Of a stretch of 64,000 nucleotides of DNA, positions 36,501-44,093 are shown piece by piece. A model generated the notes under the pieces. That model saw only the letters and a program-made list of their open reading frames with translations, searched no databases and was not told the origin of the DNA. A program made the position numbers and the translations under genes. Origin of the DNA: Actinoplanes solisilvae. Its GTDB lineage: Bacteria; Actinomycetota; Actinomycetes; Mycobacteriales; Micromonosporaceae. Location of the stretch: positions 372,001 through 436,000 of the forward strand of contig NZ_RJAC01000003.1 of the NCBI RefSeq assembly GCF_003999975.1, written 5' to 3'. Within the stretch, counting starts at the first letter, position 1. Each line of letters begins with the position of its first letter.

Positions 36501-36932
36501 GTCGAGTTCCAGATCCCGACCCTGCCGGCCGACGTGACCGGGCAGCAGCGGGGCAACAGCGGGATCTACCTGCAGGACCGGTACGAACTGCAGGTGCTCG
36601 ACTCGTTCGGCAAGGCGACCCCGGCCATGGACGACGCCGGCGCGATCTATCTGAAGCGGGCGCCGTCAGTGAACGCCGCGACCGCCCCCGAGACGTGGCA
36701 GACGTACGACGTCACGTTCCGGGCGGCCCGCTTCAGCGGCACCACGAAGACCGAGAACGCCCGCGTCACCGTCGTGTGGAACGGGCAGACCGTGCACAAC
36801 AACATCGAGATCGATGGACCGACGGGTGCGGGCGCGGCTGAGTCGGCCGCCAACCTGCCGATCCGCCTGCAGGACCACGGCGACCCCGGCGCCAACGTCC
36901 GCTACCGCAACATTTGGATCGAACCGGCGTAA
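33597..36932 (+). CDS. Giant secreted PA14 / sugar-dehydrogenase-like / CBM / ricin / DUF1080 protein
   Basis: 1111 aa from ATG 33597, GGAG 7 nt upstream. Order: signal peptide (1-23); PA14 sugar-binding domain (about 50-180, YAFRLTSDDGSRLRID); a soluble quinoprotein glucose/sorbosone-dehydrogenase-like beta-propeller (about 205-545, GLREPMGLKIVDGKIYV, RTPNGIGYGPEGTMFVTDNQG); CBM6/35 module (about 655-785, RVEAENSGL); ricin-type lectin with QxW-like repeats (about 790-920, GKCLDVDNANTADKSKIQLW, GKCLDIDNGGTT); and C-terminal DUF1080 (about 925-1111, NSGIYLQDRYELQVLDSFG). DUF1080 enzymes act on 3-keto-glycosides. A plausible role is oxidation then cleavage of a polysaccharide-bound sugar. Confidence 0.88.
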   Translation: MKRLVLLSAAALVGALLPVPAQAAVPPQIAGVTLRTYDLQTNRDTICTLKPGQTPNVDKLMPVVNWTTAADFGQEDRFQSEVIGNINITTAGTYAFRLTSDDGSRLRIDNNLVVNNDGLHGVVAVEGSINLTAGYHALLIEFFEQGGGQQLTLEWRPPGASAYAVVPNSALSTDDGVVRVTAPGRKECEGAADSPGDGLPLTGVHPGYTLTNLRPTGFQPQVSAMDWYPDGRLAIATWGGSDTSVGEVYVLSGVTGTTSPSQVTYKKIATGLREPMGLKIVDGKIYVSQKHELTELNDTNGDGTIDQYRRVATWPFDGNFHEFAFGLLYQDGFFYLNLSVSINLGGATTEPQGSPNRGTTLKINRTTGAVQYLAGGLRTPNGIGYGPEGTMFVTDNQGGWLPASKLVQIQQDRFFGHYTNPDGPFDSQPVTQPVLWLPQNEIANSPSTPIMLNSGPYAGQMLFGDVTYGGIQRAYLEKINGQYQGAVFRLTQGLEMGVLRLNQGPDGALYVGGLGAGGNWGQEGKLTYGLQKLTPNSTSVFDIKAMRAIADGFELEYTQPVSAATAANYKATQWRYVSTPQYGGPKVDEEALQVTSATLSSDRLKVTLKLAGLKPGRVVHVRSARPFTSTSGSSLWSTEAWYTLNSLADGTTLRSDRVEAENSGLSGSAGVATDHTGYTGSGFVAGYGSVGAATTFTVNVPSAGSYPVSLRFSNGPNPSAGAKTVSLYVNGTKLRQISLADTGNWDTWADKVETVTLRAGGNTIAYKVDTGDVGHVNLDSLTVGGTAAPVAKTGTITGLGGKCLDVDNANTADKSKIQLWTCNNSTAQSWTRDGNTLRALGKCLDIDNGGTTDGTKVQLYTCNNSAAQVWQPQANGSLLNPQSGKVLDVAGGATADGTQVQIWTWSDVAQRRWTHNGTSRVNLFNGGTLNAFQNGSGGAVTWPVSGGSAEVLGGDIRTKQTFGDFKLHVEFQIPTLPADVTGQQRGNSGIYLQDRYELQVLDSFGKATPAMDDAGAIYLKRAPSVNAATAPETWQTYDVTFRAARFSGTTKTENARVTVVWNGQTVHNNIEIDGPTGAGAAESAANLPIRLQDHGDPGANVRYRNIWIEPA

Positions 36933-36974
36933 GCCGAGCGGTTGCCCTGCCCCCTCGTTGTGCGTTAGCGCGGG

Positions 36975-37172
36975 GCAGGGCAACTTCGCCTCGGCACCGA
37001 CAAATACCCGCCGTTCAGTCTGGGCGAGGAGCCCGACCATCTCGCCCAGCTTCAGCCCGGACCGCTGGCTGCTGCGGGTCGCCCCCTACGCCGCCCTGAT
37101 GACCGACGCCCACCCGCCGTTCCGTCTGGACACCGGCGGTGAGGATTCGTCCACGGCCATGATCGCCCACCC
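36975..37172 (+). pseudogene. DUF4389 membrane-protein relic
   Basis: Two frames carry pieces of the same family: LGTDKYPPFSLGEEPD (about 36985-37035) and, one frame over, RWLLRVAPYAALMTDAHPPF followed by RLDTGG (about 37062-37142). DUF4389 proteins repeat a (R)W..RV..Y...(T)D.YPPF motif between membrane segments. Here the transmembrane parts are deleted and the frame is broken. The gap 36933-37292 holds nothing else recognisable. Confidence 0.6.
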
Positions 37173-37292
37173 AAGCTGATCATGTCCCGGCCGGGGGTGC
37201 GGCACGGCGACCGGATCATCAGAGCCGCCCCACCCGGCTGGACCACGGCCGACACCGTAGGCCTGCGGGGTCTGCTCGACCGGACCCGCTGA

Positions 37293-38534
37293 TCAGCTAC
37301 ACGTCCACCGCAGGGGACGGTTGGCGACCGGCTCGGCGTCCGTGGTGTCGGTGGTGTAACCGGCGCCCGACTTACCGTCGGCGCTGAAGGCCGACACCAC
37401 GTACTCGGTCATGCCCTTGTATTTGGGCAGTTGGACGACCTCTTCGCCGCTGACGACGACGGGGGCGTACCCGTTGGTGGTCCCCAGCACCCACCCGTTG
37501 GCCGCGCCGATCGCCGGCGGGAAGAGCTCGATCGGGAGCCGCTCGTATTTCCCGGTGGCGATGCGGTAACGGAACGACTCGAACGAGCGCGAGCCGTCGC
37601 CGCCGTCGCGTATGCCGCGCCCGAGGACCACACCGTCGATGATCGACTCGGGCCAGAAGTGGGTGGCCTTCGAGCCGTCCTTGAAGGTGGGCGGCGGCAT
37701 CAGGCGGCCCGAGCCGTCGGGCAGCCAGAGGTAGCCGGTGCCCTCCTTGCCTGTGCGCTGCACGGTGCCGGCGATCGTGCCGTCCTCGGCGATCGCTCCC
37801 GCGTCACCGCCTATGAAGCCCGCCGGGAGCGGCAGTTTGACCGGGGCGGCGGTGAGCGACGGCCAACGGGTGGGGACCCCGCCGAAATGCGGCTCGCCCA
37901 GGGTGCCGGCGATGACACCCTTGTCGTTGACGGCGGCCGCGACCGCCCGGCCGCCCTTGAGCCGCGTGGTCGTCTCGGCCGTGGAGGCGTACGCCTGCTG
38001 TCGGTCGCCGTCGAAGCTGGTGCCGACGGCGAGGCCGGCCGAGTTGATGTCCTCGAACGACGCGTCGGCGCCCGGCATCGCGGGGCGCGGCTGCAGGACG
38101 CCGTCCTTCCACAGCACCGTGTGCACCTTGCGGCCCGGCGGGTAGACGCGGCCGGCGAGGTAGCGGCCGGTCGGGTCGCCCGAGGTGACCAGGGCCTTCG
38201 TGATGTCCCCGGTCGGCAGCAGGGCGACCCGGCAGCCGGTGGGTGTCTTGACCGGCTCCGATGATCGACTCGCTACGGGGGTCGCGGCCGGAACCGGAAC
38301 CGGGGCCGTCTCGCGCATGGCCGACACCGCCGCGGTGCCGCCGCCGGCCGCGATCGCGGTCACCGCGGCCAGCCCGACCCCGGCCGACCAGCGGCGGGCC
38401 CGGCGCCGGCGGCGTCCCTCGACCATGGTGCGCGCCACGTCGACGGTCGACGGAGCGGGGGGTTCATCGGGTAGCTGTCGCAGTATCCGCACGATGCGGT
38501 CCTCCTCGGTCATGTCGCGGTACTCCTGGGTCAT
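37293..38534 (-). CDS. Membrane protein paired with SigE-type sigma factor, probable anti-sigma
   Basis: 413 aa from ATG 38534, overlapping the sigma-factor stop (ATGA). A short acidic cytosolic N-terminus (MTEEDRIVRILRQLPDEPPAPS) precedes one basic-flanked helix (about 55-77). The outside part is a repeated beta-strand domain (about 100-413) with HAF/beta-propeller-like repeats (INSAGLAVGTSFDGD, VNDKGVIAGTLGE, IAEDGTIAGTVQR). Genes in this position beside SigE-family sigma factors are usually their membrane regulators. No zinc-binding HxxxCxxC anti-sigma motif is seen. Confidence 0.7.
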   Translation of the reverse strand: MTQEYRDMTEEDRIVRILRQLPDEPPAPSTVDVARTMVEGRRRRRARRWSAGVGLAAVTAIAAGGGTAAVSAMRETAPVPVPAATPVASRSSEPVKTPTGCRVALLPTGDITKALVTSGDPTGRYLAGRVYPPGRKVHTVLWKDGVLQPRPAMPGADASFEDINSAGLAVGTSFDGDRQQAYASTAETTTRLKGGRAVAAAVNDKGVIAGTLGEPHFGGVPTRWPSLTAAPVKLPLPAGFIGGDAGAIAEDGTIAGTVQRTGKEGTGYLWLPDGSGRLMPPPTFKDGSKATHFWPESIIDGVVLGRGIRDGGDGSRSFESFRYRIATGKYERLPIELFPPAIGAANGWVLGTTNGYAPVVVSGEEVVQLPKYKGMTEYVVSAFSADGKSGAGYTTDTTDAEPVANRPLRWTCS

Positions 38535-39043
38535 GATCGGTCCGGGACGGTGAGGGCGGTCTGGTCGAACGTCTGACGCAGCCGGTCGAGGCCGTGGGAG
38601 CACTGGCTCTTCACGGTCCCCGGCGAGCAGCCGAGAATCTGGGCGACCTCGTTGACCGGCAGGTCGAATAGGTATCGCAGCACCACGACGGCCCGCTGCC
38701 GCGGCGGCAACGTCAACAGGGCCGTACGGATCACCGACCGATCCTCGGCCCGGTCGGTCGCGGGCCCGGCCGCCCGCTCGGGCAGCCAGTCGAGCAGCGC
38801 GACCTTCCACCAGCCGCGGCGGCGCTCGTCCAGGAAGACCCGGACCAGCATGGTGTGCACGTACGCGTCCAGGTTCTCCACCTGGGTGATCCCCGGCCAC
38901 CGGCTGTAGAGCTTCGTCAGCGTCTCCTGCACGACGTCATCAGCCGCGTGCGAGTCACCGCAGAACAGATATGCCGCCCGCCGCAGCCCCGCGATCCGGC
39001 CCTCCACATAGGCCAGATACTCGCTGTCGGTCCTTCTCGGCAT
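38531..39043 (-). CDS. SigE-family RNA polymerase sigma factor
   Basis: 170 aa from ATG 39043, with a GGGGGCGGGCGG tract upstream; an upstream in-frame ATG (39115) extends into non-family sequence. Region 2 is FLAY-like helix through VVQETLTKLYSRW (about 15-75); region 4 is LPPRQRAVVVLRYLFDLPVNEVAQILGCSPGTVKSQCSHGLDRL without gaps (about 110-160). It belongs to the SigE-family ECF group of Actinobacteria. Its probable membrane partner overlaps downstream. Confidence 0.92.
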   Translation of the reverse strand: MPRRTDSEYLAYVEGRIAGLRRAAYLFCGDSHAADDVVQETLTKLYSRWPGITQVENLDAYVHTMLVRVFLDERRRGWWKVALLDWLPERAAGPATDRAEDRSVIRTALLTLPPRQRAVVVLRYLFDLPVNEVAQILGCSPGTVKSQCSHGLDRLRQTFDQTALTVPDRS

Positions 39044-39359
39044 CCGCCGCCCGCCCCCTGTCACCGTCACTGCGTATCCGACGGTATTCCGGGGCGATCG
39101 GTTGGGTCGTCGCATACGACATTTCTGACGGACTTCGGGCCAGGTCGAGACCGTTTCCGAAGCGTCTCTGACGGTGCGTGGTCGAAGGCGCCTCTGTGCA
39201 GGCGTCCAGGTGATGCGTTGCCGTCCCTACCTGGACGTTTCTAGGTAGATGCTATCTACCTAGATGGAATCTACATAACTCAGAGTGTAGAATGACCGCT
39301 GTCGGAAGCGGATCTCCGCGGGTTCCTGCCGACGGGCGCCTGATGCGTCACGTAGTCAT
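39044..39359. other. Divergent regulatory gap
   Basis: About 315 bases between divergent sigma-factor and Crp/Fnr genes. It becomes AT-rich after 39230 and contains the perfect palindrome at 39240-39264 and a CCAGGT/ACCTGG pair at 39207-39234. No gene seen. Confidence 0.6.
39240..39264. promoter_or_regulatory. Perfect palindrome upstream of the Crp/Fnr gene
   Basis: TCTAGGTAGA, five spacer bases (TGCTA), then TCTACCTAGA: ten perfectly matched base pairs in AT-rich DNA, about 95 bp before the Crp/Fnr start. A further ATCTAC half-like word follows at 39269. It looks like the operator of a dimeric regulator; it is not the CRP consensus. Confidence 0.65.
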
Positions 39360-40064
39360 GTGGACACTCATCGCTATATTCGGAACGTGAAAGGCCTGAC
39401 GCGATCGGTGTTCCCCGCCAATCTCCGGCACCGCATGACGGAACTACTGCCGGGAGGCCGAGTCGTTGCCTTCGAGCCGCGCGCCAAGATATTCGGCGAG
39501 GGGGATGCCTCCGATCACGTCGCGATTCTGCTCGGCGGCGTCGTCAAGATAACCGTTTCGTCATCGACCGGTCGTGAGGCGCTCCTCGGCCTGCGAGGCA
39601 AGGGCGAGATCGTCGGGGAGTTGGCCGCCCTCTACGGCAGCCCGCGATCGGCCACGGTCCGTGCGCTCAACACGGTGTCCGCCCGGCTGGTTCCCGCCTC
39701 GATGTTCCGGGAGCGGCTACGAGCCGATCCTGATGCGCTGTTCGCGGTGCTCGAAGCCGTCATCGGGCGACTGCGCGAGTCGGACCGGCGCCGGCTCGAA
39801 TTCACCGGCTTTGACGTTCTGGAACGGGTTTCGATGCTGCTGGGAGAGCTCGCTTACACACACGGCGTTCCGGCGGACGGCACGACGGTCGCCATCGGCC
39901 TGCGCCTGTCGCAGGAGGAGATCGCGGGAGCCACCGGGGCCTCGCGCGAGGCCGTGGCCAAGGCGCTCAAGCTGCTGCGGGACCGGAAGCTGGTGGCCAC
40001 AGCCCGGCAGCGCATCGTCGTTCTCAACAGGGACGCTTTGATGCCCGAGCCCAACCGGTATTAA
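39360..40064 (+). CDS. Crp/Fnr-family transcription regulator
   Basis: 234 aa from GTG 39360 (GTG 39390 is an alternative). The cyclic-nucleotide-binding fold occupies about 15-130 (VAFEPRAKIFGEGDASDHVAILLGG, GEIVGELAALYGSPRSATVRAL). The phosphate-binding cassette reads GELAALYGSPRSAT, the canonical GE...RSAT arrangement, so real cNMP binding is plausible. C-terminal winged helix about 165-225 (LSQEEIAGATGASREAVAKALKLLRD). No Fnr-type cysteines. It lies 64 bp before a nucleotide-cyclase-like gene, suggesting it senses that product. Confidence 0.9.
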   Translation: MDTHRYIRNVKGLTRSVFPANLRHRMTELLPGGRVVAFEPRAKIFGEGDASDHVAILLGGVVKITVSSSTGREALLGLRGKGEIVGELAALYGSPRSATVRALNTVSARLVPASMFRERLRADPDALFAVLEAVIGRLRESDRRRLEFTGFDVLERVSMLLGELAYTHGVPADGTTVAIGLRLSQEEIAGATGASREAVAKALKLLRDRKLVATARQRIVVLNRDALMPEPNRY

Positions 40065-40128
40065 TCCACAGACGGGCCGACCGCTTCCAGGATAGACACA
40101 CCTCAGTGTCCGTCCGAGGGGGTCTGCC

Positions 40129-40875
40129 ATGGCTGAGCCGCATCACTTCTCCATCGTCGTGCTCGACATCGAAGGGTCCGGTGCCCTGTCGGGGCCGGAG
40201 AAGGAGAGAGCCCGGGCCGACCTCTACGCGATGATCGGTGAAGCCTTGCGCCGAGCTGGAATCGATGACGCCGCCGTGCGCCAAGAGGATCGGGGCGACG
40301 GCATTTATCTTCTTGTCGACTCCAGAGTCTCGAAGCGGCGGCTGCTCGACCCGCTCGTCCCGACCATCGATGACGCACTGCGCCAACGCACTATGGGTGA
40401 CATTCCGCTCCGGTTGCGGTTAGTCCTCCACCATGGCGAAGCTGTCATCGACAAGCGCGGATCCAGCGGGCCGGCGGTGGACGAGGCCTTTGCCATGCTT
40501 GACGCCAACGAGGTCAAGGCAGCGCTCGCGTTTGCCCCGCGTGGTCGTATGGCCGTGATCGTGCCGGACGATCTCTACCGGGGCATTGTGATGGGCCACG
40601 AACAGCCGAATCCTGATTTGTTCCGCATGCGCCGGCTGGAGAACAAGCGCGGGCGGATCAAGGTATGGCTCACCGTGACCGGGGCGCCGGCACAGCCTGG
40701 AAGCGATCGCCGGGAGCCGGCTCCAGGGAAGCCGTCCGACGCCGTTCCGGTCATGAATGTGCACCAGGGCGACAACAACCGAGTCAGGAAGAACACCGGC
40801 GTTGTCGGCACGACCAACACGCAGGGTGGCAACTTCACCGTCGCCCGCAAGATCTCTGGACGAGGTGACGGCTGA
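40129..40875 (+). CDS. Class III nucleotide-cyclase-like protein (Pycsar PycC candidate)
   Basis: 248 aa from ATG 40129 with GAGGGGG upstream. Residues 7-190 follow the class III cyclase fold: first metal Asp in VVLDIEGSG (D13), second in EDRGDGIYLL (D57), RLRLVLHHGEAV strand (about 98-109), and GPAVDEAFAMLDANEVKAAL (about 114-133). At that last motif the usual Asn and Arg of active cyclases (VN..AR) appear as Asp and Ala/Met, so activity is uncertain. The C-terminal tail (about 206-241) is Asn/Gly/Gln-rich (HQGDNNRV, VVGTTNTQGGNF). The stop overlaps the NTPase start. Confidence 0.65.
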   Translation: MAEPHHFSIVVLDIEGSGALSGPEKERARADLYAMIGEALRRAGIDDAAVRQEDRGDGIYLLVDSRVSKRRLLDPLVPTIDDALRQRTMGDIPLRLRLVLHHGEAVIDKRGSSGPAVDEAFAMLDANEVKAALAFAPRGRMAVIVPDDLYRGIVMGHEQPNPDLFRMRRLENKRGRIKVWLTVTGAPAQPGSDRREPAPGKPSDAVPVMNVHQGDNNRVRKNTGVVGTTNTQGGNFTVARKISGRGDG

Positions 40876-43022
40876 TGTCCGTGCAGGCCGAGGCGGCGCC
40901 CTCGGCCGAGGATGCGCCGCCCGTATCCACGGACGAAAAACCCCAGAGGGCGAAGCCGGAGCAAGGAACCCTGCAGCCGGGGACAGGGGCCGGCGAGACG
41001 GCGGAGGCCGACAAGCCCGCCGACGCCGAGCTGATCAAGACGGAGGCGGTCACCAACGCCGGCCGCACCGACGCGGAGCGACGGGCGCTGGAATCCGCCC
41101 TGATCACCTTCGGGCTGCCGACCAACCAGCAGATCAACATCTTGGGGCGCCAGGACGCGGTCGCCGCCCAGGACCGGCGGCCACAATCGGCGCACACACT
41201 TGCCAGGGTCCGTGCATCCTTCGTCTTTCCGGAGGACTACACCGCCGCTCGCGAAAGACTGCTCGACTCGCACCTCTTGTTCCTCAGCGGGCGTGCCGGC
41301 TCCGGTCGTGAACACCTGGCCCTGCATCTGCTCGACGCTCTCTGCGACGGCCAGGTCGATCACCTGGTAGGCGGCCGCGTCGACGATTGCGACCCGGAGT
41401 CCCTGGTCCAGGACGCTGGATACCTTTGGACGGGCCTCGGCACCTCCATCGAGCTGTCCCGGATCGAACAACTCGTCGAGGCATTGCGAACCACCGACGC
41501 AAAGATGATCGTCGTCTGGCCGCACCGAGGTGACCTGCCGTTCCAGCTCGAGGACCATCGTCTGACCATCGACAATCCGCCCGACCAGCGTGAGATTCTC
41601 AACCGTCATCTGCGGGGCGACGACGACGCCGATCACCCCGACGTGGCGAAGCTGTTCGCCGAGCCGGAGGTCCTCCGCGCGGTGGCACAGCTCGGAGGGG
41701 TGGGCGACGCGGCCGCGCTCGGCCGGGCATTGCGAGATTTCTTGGCTGGGCGATGTGCTCTGCCGGACGCGCTGAGCAAGGCGGCGTCGGAGACGGCGAG
41801 CTGGTTCGTTCAGCTTCCCGAGCGGGAGGACAAAGCGTTCGCCCTCGCCCTGTCCGCTCTCGACGGGATGTCGATGCCGGTGGTGGTGGCCGCTGCTCGT
41901 CGGATGGACGAGATCATCCAGGAGACCGAGGACCCGGAACACCGATCATCGATCCGAACCTGGGCGCGGCCGACGCGAAGGTTGCTGGCCGCCGTCGACG
42001 CCGAATGTCGTCGCGGCGAGGTTGTGAAGTCGTACGGCAAGATCCCGGCAACCGTGGTCGCGTCGAACCGGAACGAGTACCCCAGGTCGATGCTCTCGAC
42101 GCTCTGGCACGAGTTTCCTTACTTCCAACAGGTCTACCTCGACTGGGTGGAAGAACTCGTTCGAGGCCCCGATCCCGATGTGCGGGAGCGAGCCGCCATC
42201 GCGACGAGCCTCTTGGCGGTCGACGATTTCGAGTTCATCCGCAGCCGAGTGCTCGACGGCTGGGCCGACGGCAAGCAGCGCGAGGTGCGTCGCGCGTCCG
42301 CTACCGCTCTGCGGGTTCCAGCGACGAACGAGTCGCTGAGAGAGGTGGTGTGGGGTCTGCTCGAGAACTGGGCGACCGTGAAAGAAGATGACCGCCGGGA
42401 CAGGAGCAGGCTGCAGCTCACCGCCGCGGTCGCCCTGGGTGGTCCGGTCGGTGCCACGGACTGCGATCGTGCCCTCGACATCATCACCAGACGCTTTCTG
42501 GAGTACAAGCCCGGCCGCTATCCGCTGTGGGGTGCGGTTGTCGTCGCCGTCGTCGAACTCTTCGGTGACGGGAGTTCACAGCAGAGTGGCACGGTGCTCG
42601 ACCGGCTGGTGGCCTGGGCCGTCGACGACCGGACCGGGCCCCGCGAGGTGGCCGTCGGTGCCATGCTCGCCATCGCCAGCCAGCCATCGACGGCCGGGCC
42701 GGCCGACGGCACTCGGTCGGTGCCGCTGCTGCGGGCTGTCGCAACCAATCCTGACAATCTCGAAGCAGCGGCTCTGCTTCTTCGGCTCGCCATCAACGAC
42801 GGGATAAAGATCATCTCGGAGGAAGCCGTCGCGGTCCTGTCACGGATTGCCGACAACGTGCGGGGCGAGGACGAGGCCGTGCTTGAGCGCCTGGTCGAGG
42901 CCATCCCGCGAACCGCTCGTGATGTTCGCACCCTGCGCTACGAATTCCGCCTCCGGGCCAGGGAGGACTCGCACCTACCGATCTTCGATCGTCTGATCGC
43001 ACTACTGCGAAGGCAGGCGTGA
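40875..43022 (+). CDS. STAND-like P-loop NTPase with helical-repeat C-terminus
   Basis: 715 aa, start ATG 40875 overlapping the cyclase stop (TGATG). Residues 1-75 are acidic and disordered. LPTNQQINILGRQDAV (81-96) precedes the NTPase. Walker A-like LSGRAGSGREH (about 137-147) has Arg in place of Lys. A Walker B-like strand is AKMIVVWPH (about 210). Then come a winged/helical region and alpha-helical repeats (about 370-715, ERAAIATSLLAV, VRRASATALRV, VAVGAMLAIA). It resembles NLR-like conflict-system NTPases in layout, but nucleotide use is doubtful. It sits in an operon with the cyclase and SPFH-like genes. Confidence 0.65.
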   Translation: MSVQAEAAPSAEDAPPVSTDEKPQRAKPEQGTLQPGTGAGETAEADKPADAELIKTEAVTNAGRTDAERRALESALITFGLPTNQQINILGRQDAVAAQDRRPQSAHTLARVRASFVFPEDYTAARERLLDSHLLFLSGRAGSGREHLALHLLDALCDGQVDHLVGGRVDDCDPESLVQDAGYLWTGLGTSIELSRIEQLVEALRTTDAKMIVVWPHRGDLPFQLEDHRLTIDNPPDQREILNRHLRGDDDADHPDVAKLFAEPEVLRAVAQLGGVGDAAALGRALRDFLAGRCALPDALSKAASETASWFVQLPEREDKAFALALSALDGMSMPVVVAAARRMDEIIQETEDPEHRSSIRTWARPTRRLLAAVDAECRRGEVVKSYGKIPATVVASNRNEYPRSMLSTLWHEFPYFQQVYLDWVEELVRGPDPDVRERAAIATSLLAVDDFEFIRSRVLDGWADGKQREVRRASATALRVPATNESLREVVWGLLENWATVKEDDRRDRSRLQLTAAVALGGPVGATDCDRALDIITRRFLEYKPGRYPLWGAVVVAVVELFGDGSSQQSGTVLDRLVAWAVDDRTGPREVAVGAMLAIASQPSTAGPADGTRSVPLLRAVATNPDNLEAAALLLRLAINDGIKIISEEAVAVLSRIADNVRGEDEAVLERLVEAIPRTARDVRTLRYEFRLRAREDSHLPIFDRLIALLRRQA

Positions 43023-43025
43023 CCC

Positions 43026-44093
43026 ATGACCAGCACCGAGATCCTCAACCCCATTCGAGGCAGGCGCTCGCTGCCTGTCTTCGCGGGCTACACCCATCAC
43101 CCGGTCGACGGTCATTCGGCCATGGTCTATCTGGCGGCCGAGGCGTTGGGGAGACCGATCGTGCAGCCCCCGTCGCTGAAGGAGAGATGGCGGCAGCGGT
43201 ACTGGCAGTACGAGATCGACACGGCTCGCCACTGGACGGCCCTCAGTCTCGCACTGCCCGCTGAGGAAGAAGCCTTTCTCTTCAAGGTGTGGGTAAGCCT
43301 GACGTGGCAGGTCGTGGACCCGGTGGAGGTGGCGCGCGTCGGTCTGGACGACGCCCGGCCGATCATCTGGGGTCTGCTCGACCAGCAACTCCGGCTGATC
43401 AGCCGTCGGTACGGCATCGAGAAATCGGGTGAGGCCGAAGAAGAGATGGCCCACCTGCTCGACATGAAGCTCGGTGACATCGGGTACGGGCTCCGGCTGG
43501 GATTCGTCTCGGTCAACGTGCGCCTCGACGAGGCGGCCGAACGCTACATCGCCACGCGGGTCGAGTCCCGGCGCGCCCGGCTTCTCGCCGGCGACGACCA
43601 CGACCTGGAGACGCTCCACAGGCAGTACACCGACAAGATCGCTCAGATGAAGGGCGCCACCGAGCGTGCGGAAATGGAACACACCGCCGAGATTCAGCGG
43701 ATGCGCGACGAACAGGAGAAGAAGGCGGCCGCGATCGAGCTGGAACACAAGCGGCAGCGTCTGAGCTTCTACGAGGGCGCCCTGCACAACGGCGGGCACA
43801 GCCTCGTTCTGCTGCACCTGATCGAGCATCCCCACGACGTGCAGCCCGTCCTCAAGATGCTGGAGGACGGCCAGCGGGAGGTTTATGACCGCACCCGCGC
43901 CGTCCTACAGAGCATGTTCGACAACAACATGATGAACGCCGCCGACGCCGAGCCCATGGTCGAGATCGTCCTTGAACAATTGCGGTCGTTCTTCAATATG
44001 CGACCGCAGTCGATGACGGTGTCGAGAGAGAAGACGAGCGAGGTCTTGACGGCGAAAAAGGAAACCGACACGACCCGGATCGACGTCACCTGA
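43026..44093 (+). CDS. Band-7/SPFH-like protein with coiled coil
   Basis: 355 aa, ATG 3 bp after the NTPase stop. Residues about 60-185 resemble the SPFH/PHB domain: FKVWVSLTWQVVDPVEVARVG, LRLISRRYGIEKSGEAEEEM, YGLRLGFVSVNVRLDEAAERYI. A long charged coiled coil follows (about 190-255, MEHTAEIQRMRDEQEKKAA). The C-terminal part (260-355) is helical. SPFH proteins scaffold membrane microdomains and recur in bacterial immunity. No clear N-terminal membrane helix exists, so it may bind the membrane peripherally or through partners. The 3' end overlaps the convergent PycTM-like gene by 8 bp. Confidence 0.6.
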   Translation: MTSTEILNPIRGRRSLPVFAGYTHHPVDGHSAMVYLAAEALGRPIVQPPSLKERWRQRYWQYEIDTARHWTALSLALPAEEEAFLFKVWVSLTWQVVDPVEVARVGLDDARPIIWGLLDQQLRLISRRYGIEKSGEAEEEMAHLLDMKLGDIGYGLRLGFVSVNVRLDEAAERYIATRVESRRARLLAGDDHDLETLHRQYTDKIAQMKGATERAEMEHTAEIQRMRDEQEKKAAAIELEHKRQRLSFYEGALHNGGHSLVLLHLIEHPHDVQPVLKMLEDGQREVYDRTRAVLQSMFDNNMMNAADAEPMVEIVLEQLRSFFNMRPQSMTVSREKTSEVLTAKKETDTTRIDVT

